Origin: Actinacidiphila glaucinigra
Lineage (GTDB): Bacteria; Actinomycetota; Actinomycetes; Streptomycetales; Streptomycetaceae
Assembly: GCF_900188405.1 (NCBI RefSeq)
Contig: NZ_FZOF01000018.1
Span: forward strand, 64,750 to 128,749
DNA: 64,000 bases
Direction of reading: 5' to 3'
Both the position numbers and the translations under genes were made by a program. Position 1 is the first letter of the stretch, and each line of letters begins with the position of its first letter. The notes beneath the pieces were generated by a model. The model made no database searches and was not told where the DNA came from. It saw nothing but the letters and a program-made list of their open reading frames with translations. This document shows positions 53,508 to 61,816 of this stretch, piece by piece.

Positions 53508-54061
53508 AGTCAATTGCCGCCCGGGGGTGGTGTGGCCGGCATCGGGGCTTCGGGGTGTGGGGCGGGTGCCCGCACCGTGGTGTGCGGGTCAATTGCCGTC
53601 CGGTGTGCGGTGGGCGAGGCGGCTGAGCCTGTGTGCCTCCGCGGGCAGCGGGTTGGGGTCGGCGAGGCGCGGGGTGACTGCTTCGGGCGTGCGTGGGGTG
53701 TGGTCGGCGGGTGGGTGGCATCGGGGTTTCGGGGTGTGGGGCGGGTGTCCGCACCGTGGTGTGCGGGTCAATTGCCGTCCGGTGTGCGGTGGGCGAGGCG
53801 GCTGAGCCTGTGTGCCTCCGCGGGCAGCGGGTTGGGGTCGGCGAGGCGCGGGGTGACTGCTTCGGGCGTGCGTGGGGTGTGGCCGGCGGGTGGGCGGCAT
53901 CGGGGTTTCGGGGTGTGGGGCGGGTGTCCGCCCCGGGGTCTGCGGGTCAGTCGCCGCCCGGGGTGCGGCGGGCGAGGCGCCTGAGCCTGTGTGCCTCCGC
54001 GGGCAGCAGGTTCGGGTCGGCGAGGCGGGCGGTGATCACCTCGGCCATGCGCGGGGCGGGG
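53508..54061. repeat. Tandem 179-bp repeats duplicating the 3' end of the phosphotransferase gene
   Basis: A 179-bp unit is repeated: copy 1 53583-53761, copy 2 53762-53940 (almost identical to copy 1), copy 3 53941 to ~54061, which is the coding 3' end of the phosphotransferase gene. A shorter copy at 53508-53582 has the start and end of the unit with ~104 bp missing. Copies 1 and 2 still encode, on the minus strand, the last ~30 residues of the protein and its stop (RLADPNPLPAEAHRL-like) without the rest. This fills an otherwise gene-free 474-bp stretch (53473-53946). Confidence 0.85.
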
Positions 54062-54612
54062 TCGGCGGGGGCAGCGCGCAGGAAGCCGGCGAGGAAGAGG
54101 CGCAGTCCCGTGTCGCGGACGGGGCCCAGGCTGACGCCGCGCAGGATGGCGACGGTCAGCGCGGTGTCGGCGGCGGGGTCGCCCCCGGCGGTGTTGCTCC
54201 AGTCGATCAGCACCGGCCCGTCCGGGGTGAGGATCACGTTCTCCGGGTGCAGGTCGAGGTGGAGGACGCGGTCACGGGCGGGATTCCCGGTGGCGAAGCG
54301 GCGGCGGAGCCAGCCGGGTGCCGGGACGGCGTGCAGCGACGCCTGCAGCCCGGCCAGCAGCCTGCCGTGGGCGTGTGCCCGCCAGGGCCTGCGGGCCAGG
54401 TCCTGCGCCATGGTGGGCCCGGTGAGGCGGTCCATGACGAGGTCGGCGCCGCTCACGTCGTGCACCCGGGGCACCGCGAAGCCCACCTCGGCGAGATGGG
54501 CCATCACCCGGGCCTCCTCGTCGGCCGGGCCGCCGTGCCGGTAGCGGCGCAGGACCCGCGTGCCGTCGAGGGCCCAGACGTCGGCGTCGCGGCCCGCGCC
54601 GATCAGCTCCAC
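53947..54612 (-). CDS. Aminoglycoside phosphotransferase-family protein (small kinase fold)
   Basis: 221 residues. HLDLHPENVILTPDGPVLID contains catalytic Asp120 and metal Asp137, the Brenner motif of APH/choline kinase enzymes. LIGAGRDADVWALDGTRVLR is the ATP-binding start. The sequence is short for a full APH (usually ~260-300), lacking part of the N-lobe. Substrate unknown. Its 3' end is copied in tandem downstream. Overlaps the isochorismatase gene by 10 bp. Confidence 0.82.
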   Translation of the reverse strand: MELIGAGRDADVWALDGTRVLRRYRHGGPADEEARVMAHLAEVGFAVPRVHDVSGADLVMDRLTGPTMAQDLARRPWRAHAHGRLLAGLQASLHAVPAPGWLRRRFATGNPARDRVLHLDLHPENVILTPDGPVLIDWSNTAGGDPAADTALTVAILRGVSLGPVRDTGLRLFLAGFLRAAPADPAPRMAEVITARLADPNLLPAEAHRLRRLARRTPGGD

Positions 54613-55124
54613 AGCGCCTTGACCAGCTCCGCGGCCGGCGCGACGGTCCCGAAGCGCGGGAGGGCGAGCGTGACCGCGGCCTCGTGCTCCGCGCCGCTGA
54701 GCGCGGTCATCGCGTCCTCGGCGAAATGGAGTTCGTACCCGTGGTCGGCCGCGGCGCGGGCCGTGGACTCGACGCCCATGTTCGTCGCGATGCCGGCGAC
54801 CACGAGGGTGTCGACGCCGCGCGCCCGCAACTCCCCGTCCAGCCCGGTGCCGTGGAAGGCGCCCACGGTCCGCTTGACGATCACGAGGTCGCCCTCCCGC
54901 TCCAGCCCCTCGACCAGCTCGCTCCCCGGCGGCTGCTCGTCGACCCCGGGGCGCTCCACGCGCACCAGCACGACCGGCGCCCCCGCCTCCCGGAAGGCCG
55001 CCGCCAGTCCGAGCGACGCCAGCACGACCTCCTCACCGGAGCGCGGAGCCAACGGCAGCTCCACGATGCGTTCCATCAGGTCGATCACGACAAGTGCGGT
55101 GCGCTGGGCCTCGAGACGCGTCAT
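54603..55124 (-). CDS. Isochorismatase-family hydrolase, Cys-less subgroup
   Basis: 173 residues. Family triad positions: Asp in ALVVIDLMERIV, Lys in VIVKRTVGAFHGTGLD, and GIATNMGVESTARAAADHGY where the nucleophilic Cys of CVxxT is replaced by Gly. Loss of the Cys is known in true isochorismatases that do not use a thiol nucleophile. ATG 55124 is chosen (SD-like AAGG 7 nt upstream); GTG at 55130 is an alternative. Immediately upstream of the phosphotransferase gene. Confidence 0.82.
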   Translation of the reverse strand: MTRLEAQRTALVVIDLMERIVELPLAPRSGEEVVLASLGLAAAFREAGAPVVLVRVERPGVDEQPPGSELVEGLEREGDLVIVKRTVGAFHGTGLDGELRARGVDTLVVAGIATNMGVESTARAAADHGYELHFAEDAMTALSGAEHEAAVTLALPRFGTVAPAAELVKALWS

Positions 55125-55191
55125 GCGCACACCTTAAGGAGCGGGGCCGCCCGTGCGAAGGGCCGCCCGTCGATCGAGTGCGCGACCGCGC

Positions 55192-55812
55192 TCATCCCGT
55201 CGGCGGGAGGAGTTCGACGCCCTCGCCCGCCGCGCCGTCCCGCTCCACCGCGACCACGCGGACGCGTTCACCTGGCCGGACGGCCACCAGGGCGAAGGGC
55301 GAGGCCAAACGCTGCTCCCACACCGTGTGCGGCGCGTACGACGGCCCCGCCCCGAGGGCGGACCTCTCGATGCGGAGGTGGCCGACCCGCCGGCTCACCA
55401 GAAGCTCGTGGACGCCGACGAGTTCCCCCTCGTCCTCCTCCTCGAAGACGCCGGCGCCCGTGGACAGCAGCGACTCCGACGAGGAGAGCACCGTGAACGC
55501 CGCGTCGGCCAGGACCGCCTCCCACGACGAGCCGTACGCGGGGTCGCATCCGGTCGGACCCCCGGACAGGTGCTCGGCCACGGTCCACCGCAGATCGGGT
55601 CCCCGGGTGGACCAGTACAGCTCGCTCGCGGCGAACCCGTCCTTCCTGCGGTGCAGGACGAGGACGAACCCGAGGCCACCGTCGGTCCGGACGCCGGCCG
55701 CGACAGGACCGCCGTCCAGGTCCACGCTCCGTCTGTCCATGGTCGTGCCGCCCGGGGCGAACGGTCCGCGCTCCAGGGCCGCCGTCGCGATGTCAGCCGT
55801 TCTCCGCCTCAT
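55192..55812 (-). CDS. Hypothetical protein (unknown family)
   Basis: 206 residues from ATG 55812; a second Met at about residue 25 is possible. Sequences such as GGLGFVLVLHRRKDGFAASE, RWTVAEHLSGGPTGCDPA, HTVWEQRLASPFALVAV and the C-terminal GERVRVVAVERDG strand suggest a soluble beta-rich protein. No signal peptide or membrane segment. Codon usage in this frame supports a real gene. No known family was recognised. Confidence 0.55.
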   Translation of the reverse strand: MRRRTADIATAALERGPFAPGGTTMDRRSVDLDGGPVAAGVRTDGGLGFVLVLHRRKDGFAASELYWSTRGPDLRWTVAEHLSGGPTGCDPAYGSSWEAVLADAAFTVLSSSESLLSTGAGVFEEEDEGELVGVHELLVSRRVGHLRIERSALGAGPSYAPHTVWEQRLASPFALVAVRPGERVRVVAVERDGAAGEGVELLPPTG

Positions 55813-55861
55813 GGCCGTTGATGGTGGCAGAGGCCCGTGCGCCCGCGTGGCGCACGGGAGT

Positions 55862-57493
55862 TCAGCCCCCGGCCGCGCCCTCCGCGGCCACCGTGCGGGC
55901 CCAGCGGTAGTCGGCCTTGCCGCTCGGGGAGCGCTGGACGAGCGGCGTGAGGACGAGGCTGCGCGGCACCTTGTAACCGGCCAGGCGGGCCCGGCAGTGG
56001 GTCTGGAGCTCCTCCAGGGAGAGCGCGGGGGCGCCCTCGCGGAGCTGGACGACGGCCGAGACGTGGTGGCCCCACTTCGCGTCGGGCACGCCGGCGACCA
56101 GGGCGTCGTACACGTCGGGGTGGGCCTTCAGGGCCTCCTCGACCTCCTCCGGGTAGACCTTCTCGCCACCGGTGTTGATGCACTGCGAGCCGCGTCCGAG
56201 GACGGTGACGACGCCCTCGTCGTCGACGGTGGCCATGTCGCCCAGCAGCACCCAGCGTTCGCCGCCGTGCTCGAAGAAGGTCTGGGCGGTCTTGCCGGGG
56301 TCGTTGTAGTAGCCGAGCGGTACGTGGCCGCGCAGAGCGATGCGGCCCGGTTCGCCGGGGGGCACCGGCTTGAGCGAACCGGGGTCGACCACCGCGATGT
56401 GCGCGCTGACACGCAGCCGGAAGCCCCTGCGCGGACCGGAGTCCTCGGTCGCGGTGCCGTTGAAGCCGGATTCGGACGAGCCGAAGTTGTTGAGGATCAG
56501 GCAGTTCGGGGCCAGCGCCTGGAACTGGTCGCGCACGGTCTCGGAGAGGATCGCACCGGAGCTGGAGAGGCTGAACAGCGAGGAGACGTCGGTGTCCTTG
56601 AGCGGTCCGGCCAGGGCGTCGGCGAGGGGGCGCAGCATGGCGTCGCCCACCAGCGAGACGCTCGTGACCCTCTCGCGCTCGATCGTGCGCAGCACCTCCT
56701 CGGGGGCGTACTTGCTGTGGACGACGACCTTCTGGCCGTAGTGGAAGCCGATGAAGGCGGTCAGCGTGGACGTGCCGTGCATCAGCGGCGCGGTGGGGAA
56801 GAAGACCAGGCCCTCGCCGCCCGCCGCGACGCGCTCGGCGAGTTCCTCGGGCCGGGAGACGGGGACGCCGGTGGGGGCGCCGCCCCCCATGCCGGAGAAG
56901 AAGAGGTCCTCGTGGCGCCACATGACGCCCTTGGGCATGCCCGTCGTGCCCCCGGTGTAGATGATGAAGCGGTCGTCGGCGGAGCGGGCCGGGAAGTCGC
57001 GGTCGGGTGAGCCGGAGGCCTCCGCCTCGGCGAAGCCGACCGGTGCGACGGCGGGTTCGGGCGCGTCCGGGGGCGCGGCGCCGACCCGTATCAGGTGGCG
57101 CAGGCGTTCGGCGCGGGGGAGGGCCGCCGCGACGCGGCCGGTGAACCCGGCGTCGAAGACGAGCGCCGTGAGGTCGGCGTCGCGGTAGAGGTAGACGAGC
57201 TCGTCCGCGACGTAGCGGTAGTTGACGTTGACCGGGACGGCGCGGATCTTCATGCAGGCCAGCGCGGTCTGCAGGTACTCGACGCCGTTGAGGAGGTGCA
57301 GGCCCACGTGGTCGCCGGGGGTGACGCCCTGCGCCGCCAGGTGGTGGGCGAGGCGGTTGGCCGCGGCGTCCAGCCCGGCGTACGTGAGCCGGCGCTCGGC
57401 CCCCGTGCCCGGGTGGTCGAGGTGGACCAGCGCCTCGCGGCCGGGCACGGTGTCGGCGACCGATTCGAAGAGGTCGGCAAGGTTGTACTCCAC
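55862..57493 (-). CDS. fadD19: Acyl-CoA synthetase FadD19-like (C24-branched sterol side-chain CoA ligase)
   Basis: 543 residues from GTG 57493 with AGGAGGAG site. YTGGTTGMPKGVMWRHED (P-loop, ~179-196), NNFGSSESGFNGT, GDMATVDDEGVVTVLGRGS, INTGGEKVYPEEVEEALKAH and SGKADYRWARTV (catalytic Lys). The text follows M. tuberculosis FadD19 (Rv3515c, 548 aa) along its length. FadD19 activates the C26/C24 side chain of sterols; in Rhodococcus it is needed for C24-branched sterols. Divergent from echA19 over 192 bp that contain both dyads. Confidence 0.9.
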   Translation of the reverse strand: MEYNLADLFESVADTVPGREALVHLDHPGTGAERRLTYAGLDAAANRLAHHLAAQGVTPGDHVGLHLLNGVEYLQTALACMKIRAVPVNVNYRYVADELVYLYRDADLTALVFDAGFTGRVAAALPRAERLRHLIRVGAAPPDAPEPAVAPVGFAEAEASGSPDRDFPARSADDRFIIYTGGTTGMPKGVMWRHEDLFFSGMGGGAPTGVPVSRPEELAERVAAGGEGLVFFPTAPLMHGTSTLTAFIGFHYGQKVVVHSKYAPEEVLRTIERERVTSVSLVGDAMLRPLADALAGPLKDTDVSSLFSLSSSGAILSETVRDQFQALAPNCLILNNFGSSESGFNGTATEDSGPRRGFRLRVSAHIAVVDPGSLKPVPPGEPGRIALRGHVPLGYYNDPGKTAQTFFEHGGERWVLLGDMATVDDEGVVTVLGRGSQCINTGGEKVYPEEVEEALKAHPDVYDALVAGVPDAKWGHHVSAVVQLREGAPALSLEELQTHCRARLAGYKVPRSLVLTPLVQRSPSGKADYRWARTVAAEGAAGG

Positions 57494-57598
57494 GGCACTC
57501 CTCCTGACCGGGGGCCGGGGGACCGGGTGCGCGACCGGCTCCCAGCCGGTCATCAGAGCACCCCGCGAGGGGGCTGTGAAGGGGTCCCGCGACAAGAA

Positions 57599-57615
57599 TC
57601 TGACTGACAGTCAGA
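57599..57615. promoter_or_regulatory. TCTGAC-N5-GTCAGA perfect dyad in the fadD19-echA19 promoter
   Basis: TCTGACTGACAGTCAGA, arms exactly complementary across 5 nt. It is 105 bp upstream of the fadD19 start and 70 bp upstream of echA19. Same form as sites 29944 and 47305. A TetR-type dimer is the likely binder. Confidence 0.6.
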
Positions 57616-57642
57616 AAAGTATTGAACTCGACCTGCCCCTAC

Positions 57643-57656
57643 TGCAACCTGTTCTA
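57643..57656. promoter_or_regulatory. KstR-like operator in the fadD19-echA19 promoter
   Basis: TGCAACCTGTTCTA fits TnnAACnnGTTnnA with right half GTTCTA as in the mycobacterial KstR motif. It lies 28 bp from the TCTGAC dyad and 30 bp upstream of the echA19 ATG. Mtb fadD19 and echA19 are members of the KstR regulon. Confidence 0.6.
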
Positions 57657-57685
57657 GGTCCGGTACGCGACGCGGGAGGACGGCG

Positions 57686-58489
57686 ATGGGCGGCACCGAA
57701 CACCTCACGGTGGAGCGCGTCGGCGCGACACTCGTACTCACCCTGAACCGGCCGGAGGCGCGCAACGCGCTCTCCCTGCCGATGCTCGTGGGACTCCACG
57801 ACGGCTGGACGGAGGCCGACCGGGACGACGAGATCCGCTCCGTGGTCCTCACCGGCGCCGGCGGGGCCTTCTGCTCCGGAATGGACCTCAAGGCCCTGGC
57901 CGCCGACGGCGGGATGGCGGGGCAGCGGTACCGGGAGCGGCTCACCGCCGACCCCGACCTGCACTGGAAGGCGATGCTGCGCCACCACCGCCCCCGCAAG
58001 CCGGTGATCGCCGCCGTCGAGGGGCCCTGCGTGGCCGGCGGCACCGAGATCCTGCAGGGCACCGACATCCGCGTCGCGGGGGAGAGCGCGGTCTTCGGCC
58101 TCTTCGAGGTGCGCCGCGGCCTCTTCCCGATCGGCGGCTCCACCGTCCGCCTCGCCCGGCAGATACCGCGCACGCACGCCCTGGAGATGCTGCTCACCGG
58201 CCGCCCCTACACCGCCGCCGAGGCCGAGCGGATCGGGCTGGTCGGCCACGTGGTCCCCGACGGCACCGCCCTGGACCGGGCGCTGGAGATCGCCGCCCTG
58301 GTCAACGCCAACGGCCCGCTGGCCGTCGAGGCCGTCAAGGCCTCGGTCTACGAGACCGCGGAGCTGACCGAGGCCGAAGGGCTGAAGTCCGAACTGGAGC
58401 GCGGCTGGCCCGTCTTCGCCACCGCCGACGCCAAGGAGGGCGCCAAGGCCTTCGGCGAGAAGCGCCCGCCCGTCTACCGCCGCGCCTGA
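57686..58489 (+). CDS. echA19: Enoyl-CoA hydratase EchA19-like (crotonase fold)
   Basis: 267 residues, near M. tuberculosis EchA19 (Rv3516, 263 aa). LTLNRPEARNALS, LTGAGGAFCSGMDLKALAAD (oxyanion hole), VAGGTEILQGTDIRVAGESA with Glu121 and FGLFEVRRGLFPIGGS with Glu141, the two hydratase glutamates. The RLARQIPRTHALEMLLTG and GLVGHVVPDGTAL segments also agree with EchA19. Hydrates the sterol side-chain enoyl-CoA. Followed 20 bp later by the DUF35 gene. Confidence 0.9.
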   Translation: MGGTEHLTVERVGATLVLTLNRPEARNALSLPMLVGLHDGWTEADRDDEIRSVVLTGAGGAFCSGMDLKALAADGGMAGQRYRERLTADPDLHWKAMLRHHRPRKPVIAAVEGPCVAGGTEILQGTDIRVAGESAVFGLFEVRRGLFPIGGSTVRLARQIPRTHALEMLLTGRPYTAAEAERIGLVGHVVPDGTALDRALEIAALVNANGPLAVEAVKASVYETAELTEAEGLKSELERGWPVFATADAKEGAKAFGEKRPPVYRRA

Positions 58490-58509
58490 CACGGGAGGTC
58501 ACCACCGCC

Positions 58510-59463
58510 ATGCCCGAACCGCTCACCGCTTCCCTCGTCGTCGAGTTCCCCTTCACCCGCTCCCTCGGCCCGGTGCAGAGCGCCTTCCTCACCGGCCTGC
58601 GCGAGCGGACCGTCCTCGGCGTGCGCACCGGGGACGGACGGGTCCTGGTACCGCCCGTCGAGTACGACCCGGTCACCGCGCAGGAGTTGCGCGACCTCGT
58701 CGAGGTCGGCACCACCGGAACCGTCACCACCTGGGCCTGGAACCCGTCACCGCGGCCGCAGCAGCCGATGTCCACGCCCTTCGCCTGGGTCCTGGTCCGC
58801 CTCGACGGCGCCGACACCGCGCTGCTGCACGTCCTGGACGCACCCGGCCCCGAGGCGGTGCGCACCGGCATGCGCGTGCGCGTCCGCTGGGCCGAACGGC
58901 GCACCGGCGCCGTCACCGACATCGCGTGCTTCGAACCCGCCGGGGACGGCACCGCCGCCGCGGCGGCCCGGGCGGCCGCGCACACCGGCGCGTTCACCGA
59001 ACCCGTCACCGGCATCACCGTGCCCGCCCGGCTGGAGTACACCTACGCCCCCGGCCGCGCCCAGAGCCGCTACCTGGCGGGCCTCGCCGAGCGCCGCACC
59101 CTCGGCGAGCGCTGCCCCTCCTGTCGAAAGGTCTACGTCCCGCCCCGGGGCGCCTGTCCCACCTGCGGCGTCGCCACCGAGGAGCAGGTCGAGGTCGGCC
59201 CGCGCGGCACCGTCACCACCTACTGCATCGTCAACATCAAGGCCAAGGGGCTCGACATCGAGGTCCCCTACGTCTACGCCCACATCGCCCTCGACGGCGC
59301 CGGCCTCGCCCTGCACGGACGCATCGGCGGCATCCCGTACGACCAGGTGCGCATGGGACTGCGCGTCGAGCCGGTCTGGACCAGCGACGGCCGCTACCCC
59401 GACCACTACCGGCCCACCGGCGAGCCCGACGCCGACTACGACACCTACAAGGAGCTGCTGTGA
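58510..59463 (+). CDS. DUF35 / OB-fold acyl-CoA-associated protein (Rv3521-like)
   Basis: 317 residues made of two tandem zinc-ribbon plus OB-fold (ChsH2-C type) modules. Module 1 (~1-140) has no Cys ligands at the ribbon; module 2 has CPSC at 202-205 and CPTC at 216-219, a complete zinc ribbon. Phe/Arg segments VRWAERRTGAVTDIACFEP and YAHIALDGAGLALHGRIGG form the OB strands. Rv3521 (303 aa) sits just before ltp4-ltp3 in M. tuberculosis as here. DUF35 proteins form aldolase complexes with Ltp2-type proteins in cholesterol breakdown; a similar partner role is inferred. Confidence 0.88.
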   Translation: MPEPLTASLVVEFPFTRSLGPVQSAFLTGLRERTVLGVRTGDGRVLVPPVEYDPVTAQELRDLVEVGTTGTVTTWAWNPSPRPQQPMSTPFAWVLVRLDGADTALLHVLDAPGPEAVRTGMRVRVRWAERRTGAVTDIACFEPAGDGTAAAAARAAAHTGAFTEPVTGITVPARLEYTYAPGRAQSRYLAGLAERRTLGERCPSCRKVYVPPRGACPTCGVATEEQVEVGPRGTVTTYCIVNIKAKGLDIEVPYVYAHIALDGAGLALHGRIGGIPYDQVRMGLRVEPVWTSDGRYPDHYRPTGEPDADYDTYKELL

Positions 59464-60533
59464 CCACGCGGACGAGGCCTCAGGCACGCCGGGACGTGGC
59501 CATCGTGGCCTTCGCCCAGACCCGGCACGTGCGCGACAGCGCCGCGCTCTCCGAGGTCGAGATGCTCATGCCGGTGCTGCACGAGGTGCTGGACCAGGTG
59601 GGCCTCACCGCGGGGGAGATCGGCTTCACCTGCTCGGGCTCCTGCGACTACCTGGCGGGCCGGGCCTTCTCCTTCACCATGGCGCTGGACGGGGTCGGGG
59701 CCTGGCCGCCGATCTCCGAGTCGCACGTGGAGACCGACGGCGCCTGGGCGCTCTACGAGGCCTGGGTCAAACTGCTCACCGGCGAGGCCGACACCGCCCT
59801 CGTCTACTCCTACGGCAAGTCCTCGCCGGGGCGGCTGCGGGACGTGCTGACCCGCCAGCTCGACCCGTACTACCTGGCACCGCTGTGGCCCGACTCCGTT
59901 GCCCTGGCCGCGCTCCAGGCCCAGGCGCTGATCGACGCGGGCGACACGGACGAGGCCGCGCTCGCCGCCGTCGCCGGCCGCAACCGGACCGCCGCCGTCG
60001 CCAACCCGTACGCGCAGGAGCCCGGCGACCGCCCGCAGGGGGAGTACGTGGTGCGGCCGCTGCGCCGGGGCGACTGCCCGCCGGTCGGCGACGGCGCGGC
60101 CGCGGTCGTGCTGGCGGCCGGGGACACCGCACGGCGGCTGTGCGAACGCCCCGCCTGGATCCGCGGCATGGACCACCGCATCGAGGCCCACGCTCTCGGC
60201 GTCCGCGACCTCACCGACTCACCCTCCACCCGGCTGGCAGCGGAACGCGCCGGGGCCTTCGAGGCGCCCGTCGACACCGCCGAACTGCACGCCCCCTTCA
60301 CCTCCCAGGAGGTCGTGCTCCGCAAGGCACTCGGCCTGGGGGACGACGTCGCGGTCAACCCCTCCGGCGGCCCGCTCGCCGCCAACCCCGTGATGGCCGC
60401 CGGCCTGATCCGGCTCGGCGAGGCCGCCGCCCGCATCCACCGCGGCGCCTCCCGCCGGGCGCTCGCCCACGCCACGTCCGGGCCCTGCCTGCAGCAGAAC
60501 CTGGTCGCCGTCCTGGAAGGAGAGGACCGATGA
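59460..60533 (+). CDS. ltp4: Lipid-transfer/thiolase-superfamily aldolase, Ltp4-like
   Basis: 357 residues from GTG overlapping the DUF35 stop (GTGA); Rv3522 (Ltp4) has 354. Thiolase-like fold: VAIVAFAQTRHVRDSAALSE, GEIGFTCSGSCDYLAGRAFS, SFTMALDGVGAW, EAPVDTAELHAPFTSQEVVL and VNPSGGPLAANPVMAAGLIR. The normal nucleophilic Cys-Ser motif is not in place, which agrees with retro-aldol instead of thiolytic chemistry known for this group. Required with Ltp3 for C24-branched side chains in Rhodococcus. Overlaps ltp3 by ATGA. Confidence 0.87.
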   Translation: MTTRTRPQARRDVAIVAFAQTRHVRDSAALSEVEMLMPVLHEVLDQVGLTAGEIGFTCSGSCDYLAGRAFSFTMALDGVGAWPPISESHVETDGAWALYEAWVKLLTGEADTALVYSYGKSSPGRLRDVLTRQLDPYYLAPLWPDSVALAALQAQALIDAGDTDEAALAAVAGRNRTAAVANPYAQEPGDRPQGEYVVRPLRRGDCPPVGDGAAAVVLAAGDTARRLCERPAWIRGMDHRIEAHALGVRDLTDSPSTRLAAERAGAFEAPVDTAELHAPFTSQEVVLRKALGLGDDVAVNPSGGPLAANPVMAAGLIRLGEAAARIHRGASRRALAHATSGPCLQQNLVAVLEGEDR

Positions 60534-61708
60534 GCGCGGTGCACGGCAAGGAGCCCGTCGCGGTGGTCGGCGTCGGGCAGACCCACCACACCTCGGCGCG
60601 GCACGACGTCTCCATCGCGGGACTCGTCCGCGAGGCGGCCCACCGTGCGCTGGTGGACGCGTCGATGACCTGGGCGGACGTCGACGCGGTCGTCATCGGC
60701 AAGGCCCCCGACTTCTTCGAGGGCGTGATGATGCCCGAGCTCTACCTCGCCGACGCCCTCGGCGCGGTCGGCAAGCCCGTGATGCGGGTGCACACCGCGG
60801 GTTCCGTGGGCGGCTCCACCGCGCTCGTCGCGACGAGCCTGGTCGCGGCGCGGGTGCACCGCACCGTCCTGACGCTCGCCTTCGAGAAGCAGTCCGAGTC
60901 CAACGCGATGTGGGGCCTGTCGCTGCCCGTCCCCTTCCAGCAGCCCCTGCTGGCCGGGGCCGGCGGGTTCTTCGCACCGCACGTGCGCGCCTACATGCGG
61001 CGCACGGGCGCGCCGGACACCGTCGGAGCGCTCGTCGCCTACAAGGACCGGCGCAACGCGCTGCGGAACCCGTACGCCCATCTGCACGAGAAGGACATCA
61101 CCCTGGAGAAGGTGCGTTCCTCGCCCATGCTCTGGGACCCGATCCGCTACTCCGAGACGTGCCCATCCTCCGACGGCGCCTGCGCGATGGTGCTCACCGA
61201 CGAGGCGGGCGGGCGCCGCGCCCCGGGCCCGGTGGCCTGGGTGCACGGCGGGGCGATGCGCAGCGAGCCCACGATGTTCGCGGGCAAGGACTTCGTCAGC
61301 CCGCGGGCCGGACGCGACTGCGCGGCCGACGTCTACCGGCAGGCCGGCATCACCGATCCGCGGCGGCAGATCGACGCCGTCGAGATGTACGTGCCCTTCT
61401 CCTGGTACGAGCCGATGTGGCTGGAGAACCTCGGTTTCGCACAGGAGGGGGAGGGCTGGAAGCTCACCGAGTCGGGGGTGACGGAGCTCGACGGCGATCT
61501 GCCCGTCAACCCTTCGGGTGGTGTGCTGTCCACCAACCCGATCGGCGCCTCGGGGATGATCCGCTTCGCCGAGGCCGCCCTCCAGGTGCGCGGCACGGCC
61601 GGCGGGCACCAGGTGGACGGCGCACGTCTGGCGCTGGGTCACGCGTACGGCGGCGGTTCGCAGTTCTTCGCCATGTGGGTGGTCGGATCCGGGCACCCCG
61701 GAGAGTGA
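60530..61708 (+). CDS. ltp3: Lipid-transfer/thiolase-superfamily aldolase, Ltp3-like
   Basis: 392 residues; Rv3523 (Ltp3) has 394. SCP-x thiolase-like text: VAVVGVGQTHHTSARHDVSI, IGKAPDFFEGVMMPELYLAD, MRVHTAGSVGGSTALVATSL (Ser/Gly in place of the thiolase Cys), LAFEKQSESNAMWGL, VNPSGGVLSTNPIGASGMIR and ALGHAYGGGSQFFAMWV. Probably cleaves the C24-branched sterol side-chain beta-hydroxyacyl-CoA (retro-aldol). Last gene of the echA19-DUF35-ltp4-ltp3 operon. Confidence 0.88.
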   Translation: MSAVHGKEPVAVVGVGQTHHTSARHDVSIAGLVREAAHRALVDASMTWADVDAVVIGKAPDFFEGVMMPELYLADALGAVGKPVMRVHTAGSVGGSTALVATSLVAARVHRTVLTLAFEKQSESNAMWGLSLPVPFQQPLLAGAGGFFAPHVRAYMRRTGAPDTVGALVAYKDRRNALRNPYAHLHEKDITLEKVRSSPMLWDPIRYSETCPSSDGACAMVLTDEAGGRRAPGPVAWVHGGAMRSEPTMFAGKDFVSPRAGRDCAADVYRQAGITDPRRQIDAVEMYVPFSWYEPMWLENLGFAQEGEGWKLTESGVTELDGDLPVNPSGGVLSTNPIGASGMIRFAEAALQVRGTAGGHQVDGARLALGHAYGGGSQFFAMWVVGSGHPGE

Positions 61709-61816
61709 AGCGGGCATGAACCGGTACCGGGACCGGGCAGGTTCTTCCATGACCTGTCCGGGCCCCGGCACGGTCGCTAGGCTGGCCCGGACGACGGAGT
61801 CGGGAGGAGAACGGAC

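Noticed and set aside
53473..53946. Small open frames in the repeat region as genes
   Set aside because: They are Pro/Arg-rich translations of the repeated 3' end of the neighbouring phosphotransferase gene.
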